DNA of 12,823 nt from JAYTQG01 sp043746815 (GTDB taxonomy: Bacteria > Actinomycetota > Thermoleophilia > Miltoncostaeales > Miltoncostaeaceae). The position numbers and the translations under genes are program-made. The DNA lies in assembly GCA_043746815.1 (NCBI GenBank), contig JAYTQG010000023.1, positions 1 through 12,823 on the forward strand, given 5' to 3'. Under the pieces are notes generated by a model that saw only the letters and a program-made list of their open reading frames with translations, was not told the origin of the DNA and searched no databases. Positions 6,216-12,823 of this stretch are shown in pieces. Position 1 is the first letter of the stretch, and each line of letters starts with the position of its first letter.

Positions 6216-8696
6216 TTACCGGCGCAGGCGGACCGCCACCAGCGTTTGTTCCTGATTCGCGATGACCCAACCGGTCGTTCGGCCGATGGCGAGTTGAAGG
6301 GGGTCGAGGGATGTCTGGCCGACGCTCACAGATGGATGAGTGCTCGGACCACCGGCGGCCGGGAGCAGCTGGATACTTGGCACCAGGGCATCCCCGTTGA
6401 GCCCCCATACGTCGCTGCCGTCCAACTCCAACGCGGTGAAGTGCCCTCCCCCTGCATCGACCAGGGAACCGTCGAGGCTCACGCGGCGAACGGCGTTGTC
6501 GGCGTTCCGTTCCCAGGCGGCCCCTTTCACCGCAATGAGGTCGGAATTGCGCCCAGCGTGTCCTCCAAACGCGCCGATCGTCGGGCTGACGGCCACGACC
6601 GCCAAGGTCGAGAGGTCGTGGACGGCGACGGCACCGATGGTGTCACCGTCCGCGGGTTGCTGTTCGTCCGGTGCTGGCTGAAATGACCAGGCCGCATCGG
6701 GGCCGAGTGCATAGGCTCCGGCCTGGCGGCCGCGGAGTGGGACAGAACGACCATTGACGACGAACCGCGCCGGCCGCCCTCCCGGCGCGTTGAAACCAAA
6801 GTCGATATGGCCGCGGCCACCGGTAAGCCGAGGTCGACCGGACGCGATCGACCCGGAAGTGAGGATCATCGCGTCCTCCTTCGGCACCAACCCCGCCGTG
6901 GGAACAACACCGTCCAGCAGCACCGTCGTGTCATACCGCGTGAGCGCGGCACCCGAGGCAACGGCGACCGGGCCCCGGCGGAGGCGCCCAGTCTCCGCGT
7001 CCAGAAGGCGTAGCTCACCGCGCCCCGTCTCGGTGGAACTCACAACCCAGAGGTCGTTGCCGATGGCAGCGATGGATGTTGGGGCATATCCGGCGACGAC
7101 TCTTCGTTGGCCCGTTCGTACGACCCTAATCTGTACCGCCCTCGTGAAGTGACGCGCTCCCTTCGGCCCGTAGGCGACTCGAAGGCGCTCAAGTCCGGCC
7201 GTCCCGAACCGCAGCCGGACTGGCCGATTCTGATCCAGGTGCACGGTGGTAAGCGACTGCCAACGCCCAAAGCGGCGATGCTGAACGGTGCCCGTTACCG
7301 GCCCGGTGTAGTGGTTGAACTGCACGACCAATTGGGCGAGTGCTCGCACGGGCACCTGTTTCGCGGTTCCCTCCAGACTCAGGCGCGCCGCGCCCGCTCC
7401 GTCGTTGCCGGATTTCACCTTCAGGTCGGCGAACTGCAGTGCGGACCCGTCGCGCCGGAGCCCGAGGCGACCTGGCCGGACCCCGCCAACCCAGAGCGCG
7501 GTGCCAAGGGCACCTGACGCTGCCGGCGCGGCAAGACGTGTCAAGGCGATCGAGCTGAAGTCAGCCGGTTGCGAGAGGTAACGGATGGAGGTCCATCGCG
7601 AGGCACCAGGGAGGAGCGCCGACCAGCCCACGGCACCACTCTGAGCCCCTGTTCCCACGACGACCGCGCCCCCCGGCCCGACCGCAAGGCGGGCCCTGCT
7701 GAGTGAGAGGGCCTTAGCGGTCACCCACCGTGCCGATCCCGATGACTGGACGGCGACGCCCGTGGCCTCGCCAGAGTCACCCGTCGACCAGGCGACGGCG
7801 ACTCGCGATCCGTGTGCAGCGGCCTGCGGAACCACGCCGGTCCCGAGCCGACGAGGGGTAGACCAGACCCCTGACGAGTGCTCGCTGGCGAACACGCCGC
7901 GCCCGACCACGTACCAGGCCGCCACAGTGCGTCGATCGCTCGCGAGCACCGGGTACGCCACGTTCCTCCCCCGAGCAGGCGGCTCGGTAAGCGCCCAGCC
8001 ACGAGGTCCGCGCTCGGCGAAACGAAGTTGCTGGGTACCGGCGACGACGGGCGCCGTCCAGAGAATGGATGCCCGGCCCGCCGCAGAAACCGCAAGTCCC
8101 AACCACGCTCTGGCAGGCATTCCCGCAGCGCGCTCCCCGAAACGGGACAAGGTCCAGATCGACGCGCGGGGGGAGCGTTCCCAGACGCCAGCCCGCCCGT
8201 CGAGAATGACTCCCGCAACGATGGCGGTGCCATCGTCGGTAACGGCCACCTGAGGGCCTGGGTCGGGGCCGGTGAGATCGACGGAGATCCCCTGCTCGAT
8301 GAGGCGTTCCGGGCGCCGCCACGCGCCACCGACCGGGCGCCTCACTACCCAGAGGTCATAGTGCGGTCGGGTGTCATATGCTGGGGGACCGCCGGGATGG
8401 TAGGTGAGCCAGACCGCGGCGGCGTCGCCCCTGCCGTTCGTGGCGATTCGCAGGGCCAACGGACCCTCGACGAGTTCGCCGCGACGGACGATTTGCTCGC
8501 GACTCCAGCTGCCACTCGTTGATCGAGTGGCGCTCCAGAGTCCCTTGCCCGCCCAGACGACAAGATCACCGGCGGCGCTGGCCGTGGCGTCGGACTCCCC
8601 CGGGCCGACCGCTCCGATCGCGAGGGTTCCGCTGTTGACGGGCGCGGCGACCGCAAGACCGACGTGGCACATGAAAAGCAGCGGCAACAGCGGCAT
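6216..8696 (-). CDS. large secreted protein with two propeller-like regions and an Ig-like linker
   Basis: An 826-aa protein with a short signal peptide (hydrophobic residues 2-18, likely cleavage after AVAA at 18). Residues 40-375 contain seven units, each a strand ending in a hydrophobic-x pair, a turn and a G/S-x-W, for example LWSATRSTSGSW (53-64), LWVVRRPVGGAW (115-126), VFASEHSSGVW (268-278) and GWSALLPGASRW (357-368), spaced about 45-60 residues. This matches a seven-bladed propeller of the sialidase/BNR-like shape. Residues 420-530 look like an Ig-type beta sandwich, and 535-826 a second propeller of quinoprotein/YVTN flavour (NDLWVVSSTETGRGELRLLD, 547-566). No catalytic motif, membrane anchor or sorting signal is evident. 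ATG at 8696 is the first start after an in-frame TGA. It is convergent with the MauE operon; function unknown, perhaps binding or surface adhesion. Confidence 0.8.
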   Translation of the reverse strand: MPLLPLLFMCHVGLAVAAPVNSGTLAIGAVGPGESDATASAAGDLVVWAGKGLWSATRSTSGSWSREQIVRRGELVEGPLALRIATNGRGDAAAVWLTYHPGGPPAYDTRPHYDLWVVRRPVGGAWRRPERLIEQGISVDLTGPDPGPQVAVTDDGTAIVAGVILDGRAGVWERSPRASIWTLSRFGERAAGMPARAWLGLAVSAAGRASILWTAPVVAGTQQLRFAERGPRGWALTEPPARGRNVAYPVLASDRRTVAAWYVVGRGVFASEHSSGVWSTPRRLGTGVVPQAAAHGSRVAVAWSTGDSGEATGVAVQSSGSARWVTAKALSLSRARLAVGPGGAVVVGTGAQSGAVGWSALLPGASRWTSIRYLSQPADFSSIALTRLAAPAASGALGTALWVGGVRPGRLGLRRDGSALQFADLKVKSGNDGAGAARLSLEGTAKQVPVRALAQLVVQFNHYTGPVTGTVQHRRFGRWQSLTTVHLDQNRPVRLRFGTAGLERLRVAYGPKGARHFTRAVQIRVVRTGQRRVVAGYAPTSIAAIGNDLWVVSSTETGRGELRLLDAETGRLRRGPVAVASGAALTRYDTTVLLDGVVPTAGLVPKEDAMILTSGSIASGRPRLTGGRGHIDFGFNAPGGRPARFVVNGRSVPLRGRQAGAYALGPDAAWSFQPAPDEQQPADGDTIGAVAVHDLSTLAVVAVSPTIGAFGGHAGRNSDLIAVKGAAWERNADNAVRRVSLDGSLVDAGGGHFTALELDGSDVWGLNGDALVPSIQLLPAAGGPSTHPSVSVGQTSLDPLQLAIGRTTGWVIANQEQTLVAVRLRR

Positions 8697-9046
8697 GACG
8701 GAGCCAGGTCATCGCCCGGATCGTAGACCGGTTCAGCGATTTCGGATAGTGAGCACGGCCGACGCTCTGATCAAGGAAGCGGCGGGTCGCGGAGAGTAGA
8801 CATGCGCCGAGGGTAGTAACGTCGACTTTGACGGGAGGGTCGGCGGTCCGTTGAACCGCGAAGTCCCCGGCGCAAACGGGTGATTCTCGCGAAGGTCCAT
8901 GGGACCTTCGATCGTGGCAGTCGCGGCGGGCGGAGGAGTCCGTAGCGGGGCCGTCCCTGTTCGCTAAACCCGGCGTTCTCCCCGGTGTGGGGCGCCAACC
9001 GCGGCTGGCAACCCGCCGAAACGGCTCCCGGTCGCCCTTCCGGCGC
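8697..9046. other. 350-bp gene-free stretch between ilvC and the secreted propeller gene
   Basis: No convincing frame, tRNA or repeat family is seen here. It should hold the 3' end of the ilvNC transcript and the promoter of the 826-aa gene, both on the minus strand. A weak -10-like TACGAT (8720-8725, minus) would give a leader of about 17 nt, without a good -35. The one clear structure is the hairpin at 8890-8910, listed separately. Confidence 0.5.
8890..8910. repeat. perfect 9-bp hairpin in the ilvC downstream region
   Basis: CGAAGGTCC (8890-8898) and GGACCTTCG (8902-8910) are exact reverse complements around the three-base centre ATG. No T-run follows on the minus strand, and it lies about 140 nt beyond the ilvC stop, so it is either a factor-dependent or atypical terminator, or a palindromic operator for the 826-aa gene. 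Confidence 0.5.
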
Positions 9047-10045
9047 CTACTTCTCGTGGAACTCGGTGTCAATCCACGGCATCATCGCGCGAAGCTTTTT
9101 GCCGACGTGCTCGATCTGGTGATCGGCCTGGCGGCGCGCAATCGCGTTGAAGGTCGGGCGACCGACGAGGTTTTCGGTCAGCCACTCCTTCGCGAACTGG
9201 CCATTTTGAATCTCGGCCAGAATCTTCTTCATCTCGGCGCGGGTCTCGTCGGTGATGATCCGCGAACCGCGGCTGAGGTCGCCGTACTCGGCCGTGTTTG
9301 AGATCGAGTGGCGCATCCCACTGATGCCCTTCTCGTAGATCAAGTCCACGATCAACTTCACCTCGTGAAGGCACTCGAAGTACGCAAGCTCGGGTTGATA
9401 CCCAGCGTCGACCAGGGTCTCGAAACCAGCACGAATCAGCTCGCTGAGCCCACCGCAGAGAACAACCTGCTCACCGAAGAGGTCCGTCTCGGTCTCCTCC
9501 GGGAAGGTCGTCTCGATCACACCCGCGCGGGTGCACCCAATGCCCTTCGCGTAGGCCAGTGCGATGTCTTTCGCCTTGCCACTCGCGTCCTGGTGGACGG
9601 CGACGAGGCCCGGCGTTCCAGCGCCCTCGGCGTAGGTGCGTCGCACCAGGTGGCCAGGGCCCTTCGGAGCCGCCATCACGACGTCGACGCCCTTCGGGGG
9701 GACGATCTGGCCGAAGTGAATCGAGAAGCCGTGTGCGAAGAGCAGCACGTTGCCGTCCTTCAGCCCGCCCGCAATCTCGTCGCGGTACAGCGTCGCCTGG
9801 TGCTCATCGGGCGTCAAAATCATGATGAGATCGGCCTTCGCGGCGGCCTTGTCGGCGGTCATGACGGTCAGGCCCGCGTCCTTCGCCTTCGCGACAGACG
9901 TGGAATCGGCCCGGAGGCCAACGATCACCTTGACGCCGGAGTCGCGCAGGTTCAGCGCGTGCGCATGCCCCTGGCTGCCGAAGCCGATTACGGCGACGGT
10001 CTTTCCCTTCAGGAGTCCGAGGTCGGCGTCGTCGTCGTAATACAT
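9047..10045 (-). CDS. ilvC: ketol-acid reductoisomerase, class I
   Basis: Converts acetolactate or acetohydroxybutyrate to the dihydroxy acid with NADPH and Mg2+, the second common step of valine, leucine and isoleucine synthesis. The 332-aa length is right for class I. The Rossmann loop GFGSQGHAHALNLRDSG covers 21-37. Metal and active-site residues are visible: His105, Asp188 and Glu192 in TDLFGEQ, Glu224 and Glu228 in ECLHEVK, and Ser249 in RHSIS. The cofactor loop reads LRADSTS (44-50); the Arg and Ser residues favour NADPH. The gene follows ilvN by 28 bp and is surely co-transcribed. ATG at 10045 has AAAGGA seven nucleotides upstream. Confidence 0.98.
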   Translation of the reverse strand: MYYDDDADLGLLKGKTVAVIGFGSQGHAHALNLRDSGVKVIVGLRADSTSVAKAKDAGLTVMTADKAAAKADLIMILTPDEHQATLYRDEIAGGLKDGNVLLFAHGFSIHFGQIVPPKGVDVVMAAPKGPGHLVRRTYAEGAGTPGLVAVHQDASGKAKDIALAYAKGIGCTRAGVIETTFPEETETDLFGEQVVLCGGLSELIRAGFETLVDAGYQPELAYFECLHEVKLIVDLIYEKGISGMRHSISNTAEYGDLSRGSRIITDETRAEMKKILAEIQNGQFAKEWLTENLVGRPTFNAIARRQADHQIEHVGKKLRAMMPWIDTEFHEK

Positions 10046-10052
10046 CCAGTGG

Positions 10053-10058
10053 TCCTTT
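10053..10058 (-). promoter_or_regulatory. Shine-Dalgarno site of ilvC
   Basis: The minus strand reads AAAGGA, 7 nt before the ilvC ATG, within the 28-bp ilvN-ilvC gap. It supports independent initiation on a shared message. Confidence 0.65.
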
Positions 10059-10073
10059 GTGCGGGTGGCGGTC

Positions 10074-10559
10074 TTAGGTGGTGCGCGGGCCGCGGCCGAG
10101 CGCGACGCCGCCGGTCTTCACAAGCTCAATCAGACCGAACGGCCTGACGAGTTCCTCGAACTGGTCCAGTTCGTTGCTCGTCCCGGTGATCTGAACGATC
10201 AGGCTCTCGGCGCTGACATCCAGGATGCGGCCGTTGAAAATCTCCACAAGCTGGATCAGGGCAGGGCGGGTTGTCGTATCGGCGGACACCTTGAAGAGCG
10301 CAAGCTCCCGGGCAACCATCCGCTCGGGATCCAGATCGCGGATTCTGATCACGTTCACCAGCTTGTCCAGCTGCTTGGTGATCTGCTCCACAGGGAAGCG
10401 CGATGCATCCACCGTGATCGTCATGCGTGATCGCTCGGGGACCTCCGTCGGGCTGACCGCGAGCGAATCGATGTTGTAGCCGCGCCGAGTGAACAGGCCC
10501 GAAACGCGCGAAAGCACGCCCGGTTTGTTCTCGACGAGGACAGAAAGTGTGTGTCTCAC
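10074..10559 (-). CDS. ilvN: acetolactate synthase small (regulatory) subunit
   Basis: A 161-aa regulatory partner of the acetolactate synthase catalytic subunit IlvB, which makes acetolactate and acetohydroxybutyrate; it raises activity and confers valine feedback inhibition. The N-terminal ACT domain (about 1-78) begins TLSVLVENKPGVLSRVSGLF (4-23), with RRGYNIDSLAVS (25-36), and the C-terminal ALS small-subunit domain runs about 85-158 (ALFKVSAD, 87-94; LIVQITG, 119-125). The start is GTG at 10559, with no Shine-Dalgarno site but a -10-like hexamer 8 nt upstream, so it may be leaderless. Unusually, ilvB is not upstream: a divergent response regulator starts about 60 bp away, so the catalytic subunit must be encoded elsewhere. 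Confidence 0.96.
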   Translation of the reverse strand: MRHTLSVLVENKPGVLSRVSGLFTRRGYNIDSLAVSPTEVPERSRMTITVDASRFPVEQITKQLDKLVNVIRIRDLDPERMVARELALFKVSADTTTRPALIQLVEIFNGRILDVSAESLIVQITGTSNELDQFEELVRPFGLIELVKTGGVALGRGPRTT

Positions 10560-10567
10560 GGGGCGGC

Positions 10568-10573
10568 AGCATA
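10568..10573 (-). promoter_or_regulatory. -10-like element of the ilvNC operon
   Basis: The minus strand reads TATGCT with 8 nt to the GTG of ilvN. The geometry implies a leaderless or nearly leaderless message, with no room for an attenuator leader peptide. Confidence 0.4.
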
Positions 10574-10605
10574 CCCGGCGGAAGCGGTGGGCTTGACGTC
10601 TTCGC

Positions 10606-10611
10606 TAGCCT
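10606..10611 (+). promoter_or_regulatory. -10-like element of the two-component operon
   Basis: TAGCCT lies 8 nt before GTG at 10620, the same geometry as the divergent ilvN element. The two hexamers are only 32 bp apart, so the promoters probably compete or share a regulator. Confidence 0.35.
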
Positions 10612-10619
10612 CCCGCCTT

Positions 10620-11312
10620 GTGGAAAGTCGCCTGCTTGTCGTAGAGGACGACCCCCAAGTGGGGTCAATGCTCGTCCGAATGCTCGGATACGAGGGATTT
10701 CAGGTCGACTGGGCCCAGGATGGGGCCTCCGCGCTTGAGACCCTCACCCGCCAGCCGCCCGACCTTGTCCTCTTGGATTTGCTGCTCCCAGACATCGACG
10801 GCGTCGAGATCTGTAAGCGCATCCGCACGACCTCGGCGGGGCTTCCGATCCTGATGCTGACCGCTCGGGACCAGGAGGACGACAAGGTTCTTGGCCTGGA
10901 TACCGGCGCCGACGACTACATGGTCAAGCCCTTCTCGACCGCGGAGTTGGTCGCGCGGGTGCGGTCGCTGCTCCGCCGCGCCCGGATGCGACGCGAGACC
11001 CCGGAACGGCGCTTTGCGGACCTGACACTGAACGCCGCCAGCCGCGAGGTGTTCCGTGGTCCACGTCTGGTGGAGCTCACCCGCCGCGAGTTCGATCTCC
11101 TGGCGATGTTCCTGGACCGGCCGCGGGTTGTCCTGGATCGAGAGGTTCTGCTGACCGAGGCGTGGGGCTACCCCGCCGAGCTCGCCGAGAGCACGAACGT
11201 AGTCGATGTTTACGTTGGCTACCTGCGCCGCAAGCTCGAAGAGGGCGGCGAGGCGCGTCTGATTTGGACGGTTCGGGGCACGGGATGGGTGCTCCGAGAG
11301 GCCCGCCCCTAA
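10620..11312 (+). CDS. OmpR/PhoB-type response regulator
   Basis: A 230-aa two-domain regulator. The receiver (1-118) shows acidic Glu9, Asp10 and Asp11, phospho-acceptor Asp53 in LLDLLLPDIDG, Thr81 in LTARD and Lys103 in VKPFS. The winged-helix DNA-binding domain (about 130-228) ends with the typical VYVGYLRRKLE (197-207) and TVRGTGWVL (217-225). The sequence resembles the MprA/TcrX group of actinobacterial regulators. The GTG at 10620 places the first beta-strand (RLLVVEDD) right after the start, as in the family; a longer frame from 10551 would overlap ilvN and adds an unlikely tail. It is stop-to-start adjacent to the kinase gene. The target genes are not shown by the sequence. Confidence 0.94.
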   Translation: MESRLLVVEDDPQVGSMLVRMLGYEGFQVDWAQDGASALETLTRQPPDLVLLDLLLPDIDGVEICKRIRTTSAGLPILMLTARDQEDDKVLGLDTGADDYMVKPFSTAELVARVRSLLRRARMRRETPERRFADLTLNAASREVFRGPRLVELTRREFDLLAMFLDRPRVVLDREVLLTEAWGYPAELAESTNVVDVYVGYLRRKLEEGGEARLIWTVRGTGWVLREARP

Positions 11313-12755
11313 GTGAGGCTCCCGCGCCGGCTGTCAAGCCGTCTCGCGCTCATCACCGCCGCCAGCGTCCTGGCCGCGGTTGGCCTCTTCACGATCCTGG
11401 CCTACCTCCAGATCAGACAGGACCAGTACCAGCGGCTTGACGAGCAGCTAACCAAGACCGTTGAAACATTTCGAAACAACCTTGCCGTCTCCGGGACCCC
11501 GCCAAAGGGTCTTGGGACCGGTGATTCCGATATCACCACAGTTGCTCCCGTGGTGAACGAGGTGTGGTACGCCGGGCTCAACGGGCAGCCGGGTTTTCAG
11601 CGGTCGGGGAGTGTGGAGGGCGTCACCGACACCCGACGGGTCCCGCTCAAAACCATCTCCCCAAGGGGGATTCCGCGCAGCATCGGCCACGAGGGGCACT
11701 CCTACCGCGCGATCGAAGTTCATTTCGACGCTCCACCGGGAGGCCTGCGGCGCTTCGGTCGATTCGCGGTGCTGAGTGATGCAGCCGAGGGAACAATTTC
11801 GCGGACCAGAAATGTTCTGGGGTTCGGGGCCCTCGCGAGCGCGGCCCTTGCGCTCCTGCTGGTGCTTTTTAGCGCCCGCCGAGGCCTTCGACCGTTGATC
11901 GAAGTCCAGGCGGCCGCCGAGCACGTTGCCGAGAGCCAGGACCTCGGCATGCGTATCCGCGAGTCGGGCCCCGGGGAGGTCAAGGGGTTGGCCTCGTCCA
12001 TGAACCTCATGCTCTCGCGCCTGCAGGACTCGCAGGGACGTTTGGAGGGAGCGCTTGAGGAGCAGCGACGCTTCGCCCAAGACGCATCGCACGAGCTCCG
12101 GACGCCCCTCACCGCGATCCGCGGTCACATCGACATCCTGGAGCGCTACGCCCTTCCCGATGGTGAGCGAGAGGCCGTTATCGGCGAGATGGGCGAAGCC
12201 GCAGACCGCATGAAGCGTCTGGTCGAAGGACTTCTGGCCCTGGCTCGTACAGAGGGTCGTGGCGGTCCAGGCGAGCGCATCTCACTGGTTGAGACGCTGC
12301 GGGAGACCGCGACGCTTGAAGGCGAGGCGCCGCAGCTTGACTCGGCCGAGGAGGACGTCTTCGTCCAAGGCGACCGCGAGCAGTTGCGCGGCATCTTCGT
12401 CAACCTGGTCGAAAATGGTCGACGGTACGGCGGAAAGGTTGAGGTCCACCTGCGCCGCGAAGACGACGTCGCCATCATCGAGGTGCGCGACGATGGCCCC
12501 GGTATCGCACGCGAGGACCGCGAGCGTGTCTTCGACCGTTTCTACCGGGCCCCCGGCCTACGCTCCACACCCGGCTCTGGTCTGGGTCTCGCAATTGCGC
12601 TCCAGGCCACTGAGCGCGCGGGCGGACACCTCAGCCTGATCGACTCTGAGCGCGGTGCCTGCTTTGAGGTGCGCCTCCCAATCGCCCCGGAAGGCGACCC
12701 GATCGAGGTTCCCCCGGGGGTTCAGCCGGTCGGTCACCTCGATGACGAGGAGTAG
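11313..12755 (+). CDS. HAMP-domain sensor histidine kinase
   Basis: A 480-aa membrane kinase, partner of the regulator directly upstream; its GTG abuts that gene's TAA. TM1 is about 11-33, an extracytoplasmic sensor region of about 134 residues follows, and TM2 is about 168-187. The HAMP linker covers about 188-242, then the dimerisation helix carries the phosphorylated His260 in DASHELRTPL (257-266). The ATPase domain has the N box around NLVENGRRY (364-372), DDGPGI (393-398), the F box VFDRFYR (406-412) and GSGLGLAI (421-428). The sensor region has no recognised domain and no cysteines, so the stimulus is unknown. A Pro/Asp/Glu-rich tail of about 20 residues ends the protein. Confidence 0.95.
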   Translation: MRLPRRLSSRLALITAASVLAAVGLFTILAYLQIRQDQYQRLDEQLTKTVETFRNNLAVSGTPPKGLGTGDSDITTVAPVVNEVWYAGLNGQPGFQRSGSVEGVTDTRRVPLKTISPRGIPRSIGHEGHSYRAIEVHFDAPPGGLRRFGRFAVLSDAAEGTISRTRNVLGFGALASAALALLLVLFSARRGLRPLIEVQAAAEHVAESQDLGMRIRESGPGEVKGLASSMNLMLSRLQDSQGRLEGALEEQRRFAQDASHELRTPLTAIRGHIDILERYALPDGEREAVIGEMGEAADRMKRLVEGLLALARTEGRGGPGERISLVETLRETATLEGEAPQLDSAEEDVFVQGDREQLRGIFVNLVENGRRYGGKVEVHLRREDDVAIIEVRDDGPGIAREDRERVFDRFYRAPGLRSTPGSGLGLAIALQATERAGGHLSLIDSERGACFEVRLPIAPEGDPIEVPPGVQPVGHLDDEE

Positions 12756-12823
12756 CGCGGCCCCATCGGGTGCCCGCTCCACCGAAGCCCAGGAGCCGAT
12801 TCAGACCTGACACATTCGCGTTG
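12756..12823. other. short unassigned right edge
   Basis: Sixty-eight bases after the kinase stop. No complete gene fits. One minus-strand frame entering from the edge would end at a TGA after a few residues, so a convergent gene may finish here, but there is too little sequence to judge. Confidence 0.2.

Noticed and set aside
6196..6255. 19-codon frame after a perfect AAGGAGG on the plus strand
   Set aside because: Only two bases separate the site from ATG, too few for efficient initiation, and most of the frame is antisense to the real 826-aa gene.
5826..6686. 286-codon plus-strand frame bridging the convergent genes
   Set aside because: It overlaps the propeller gene in another frame and the secreted protein gene in antisense; no recognisable motif.
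8566..9072. Minus-strand frame across the 350-bp gap
   Set aside because: Arg/Ser-rich translation without motif, overlapping the start of the real secreted protein gene in another frame.
9308..10147. Long plus-strand frame (279 codons) opposite ilvC
   Set aside because: It is antisense to a certain ilvC with all catalytic residues, and its composition is the mirror of high-GC codon use.
10551..10619. Longer start for the response regulator
   Set aside because: It would overlap the ilvN start codon and add 23 residues not seen in this family; GTG 10620 gives the usual receiver start.

Overview
The window is GC-rich, densely coded DNA that reads like a chromosome segment of a high-GC actinobacterium. 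A deep lineage such as Thermoleophilia/Solirubrobacterales is my guess from gene content and is not proven. Supporting signs are frequent GTG/TTG starts, several genes with a -10-like TANNNT only 6-8 nt before the start codon (leaderless geometry), a 528-aa SerA of the long actinobacterial type, and a class I IlvC next to IlvN. No rRNA, tRNA, CRISPR array or recognisable transposase gene was seen.

Layout, left to right. Positions 1-419 (minus) hold the N-terminal 139 residues of an acyltransferase resembling N-acyl amino acid synthases (FeeM-like), cut by the window edge. Two tandem hairpins separate it from serA (472-2058, minus), which has a TTG start with a strong AAGGAG site. Upstream of serA lies a 217-bp gap carrying a 19-bp inverted repeat with arms about 125 bp apart. 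Next is a DUF3105 lipoprotein (2276-3031, minus). Divergent from it is a plus-strand operon: a MauE-thioredoxin fusion (3169-4059), a Tat-exported cysteine-rich protein resembling a methylamine dehydrogenase light chain (4049-4657), a possible 22-aa membrane peptide (4651-4719), and a membrane-domain plus beta-propeller protein (4729-6078). Converging on it is an 826-aa secreted propeller protein (6216-8696, minus). A 350-bp gene-free stretch follows, then ilvC (9047-10045, minus) and ilvN (10074-10559, minus). Divergent from ilvN is a two-component pair: an OmpR/PhoB-type regulator (10620-11312) and a HAMP histidine kinase (11313-12755).

Two themes stand out. First, ilvN, ilvC and serA lie on one strand in the order familiar from other actinobacteria (ilvB-ilvN-ilvC-serA), but ilvB is absent upstream and about 7 kb of envelope and secreted genes sits between ilvC and serA. 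Second, that island looks like a small cell-envelope redox system: a redox-active MauE-thioredoxin protein is co-encoded with a ten-cysteine Tat substrate it could oxidise, beside beta-propeller proteins. The set recalls the mau (methylamine dehydrogenase) system. However, the light-chain-like protein is short and lacks tryptophans in the C-terminal cysteine-rich part where the tryptophylquinone pair would be expected, and no MauG or amicyanin gene is in view. It may therefore be a repurposed or previously undescribed relative.
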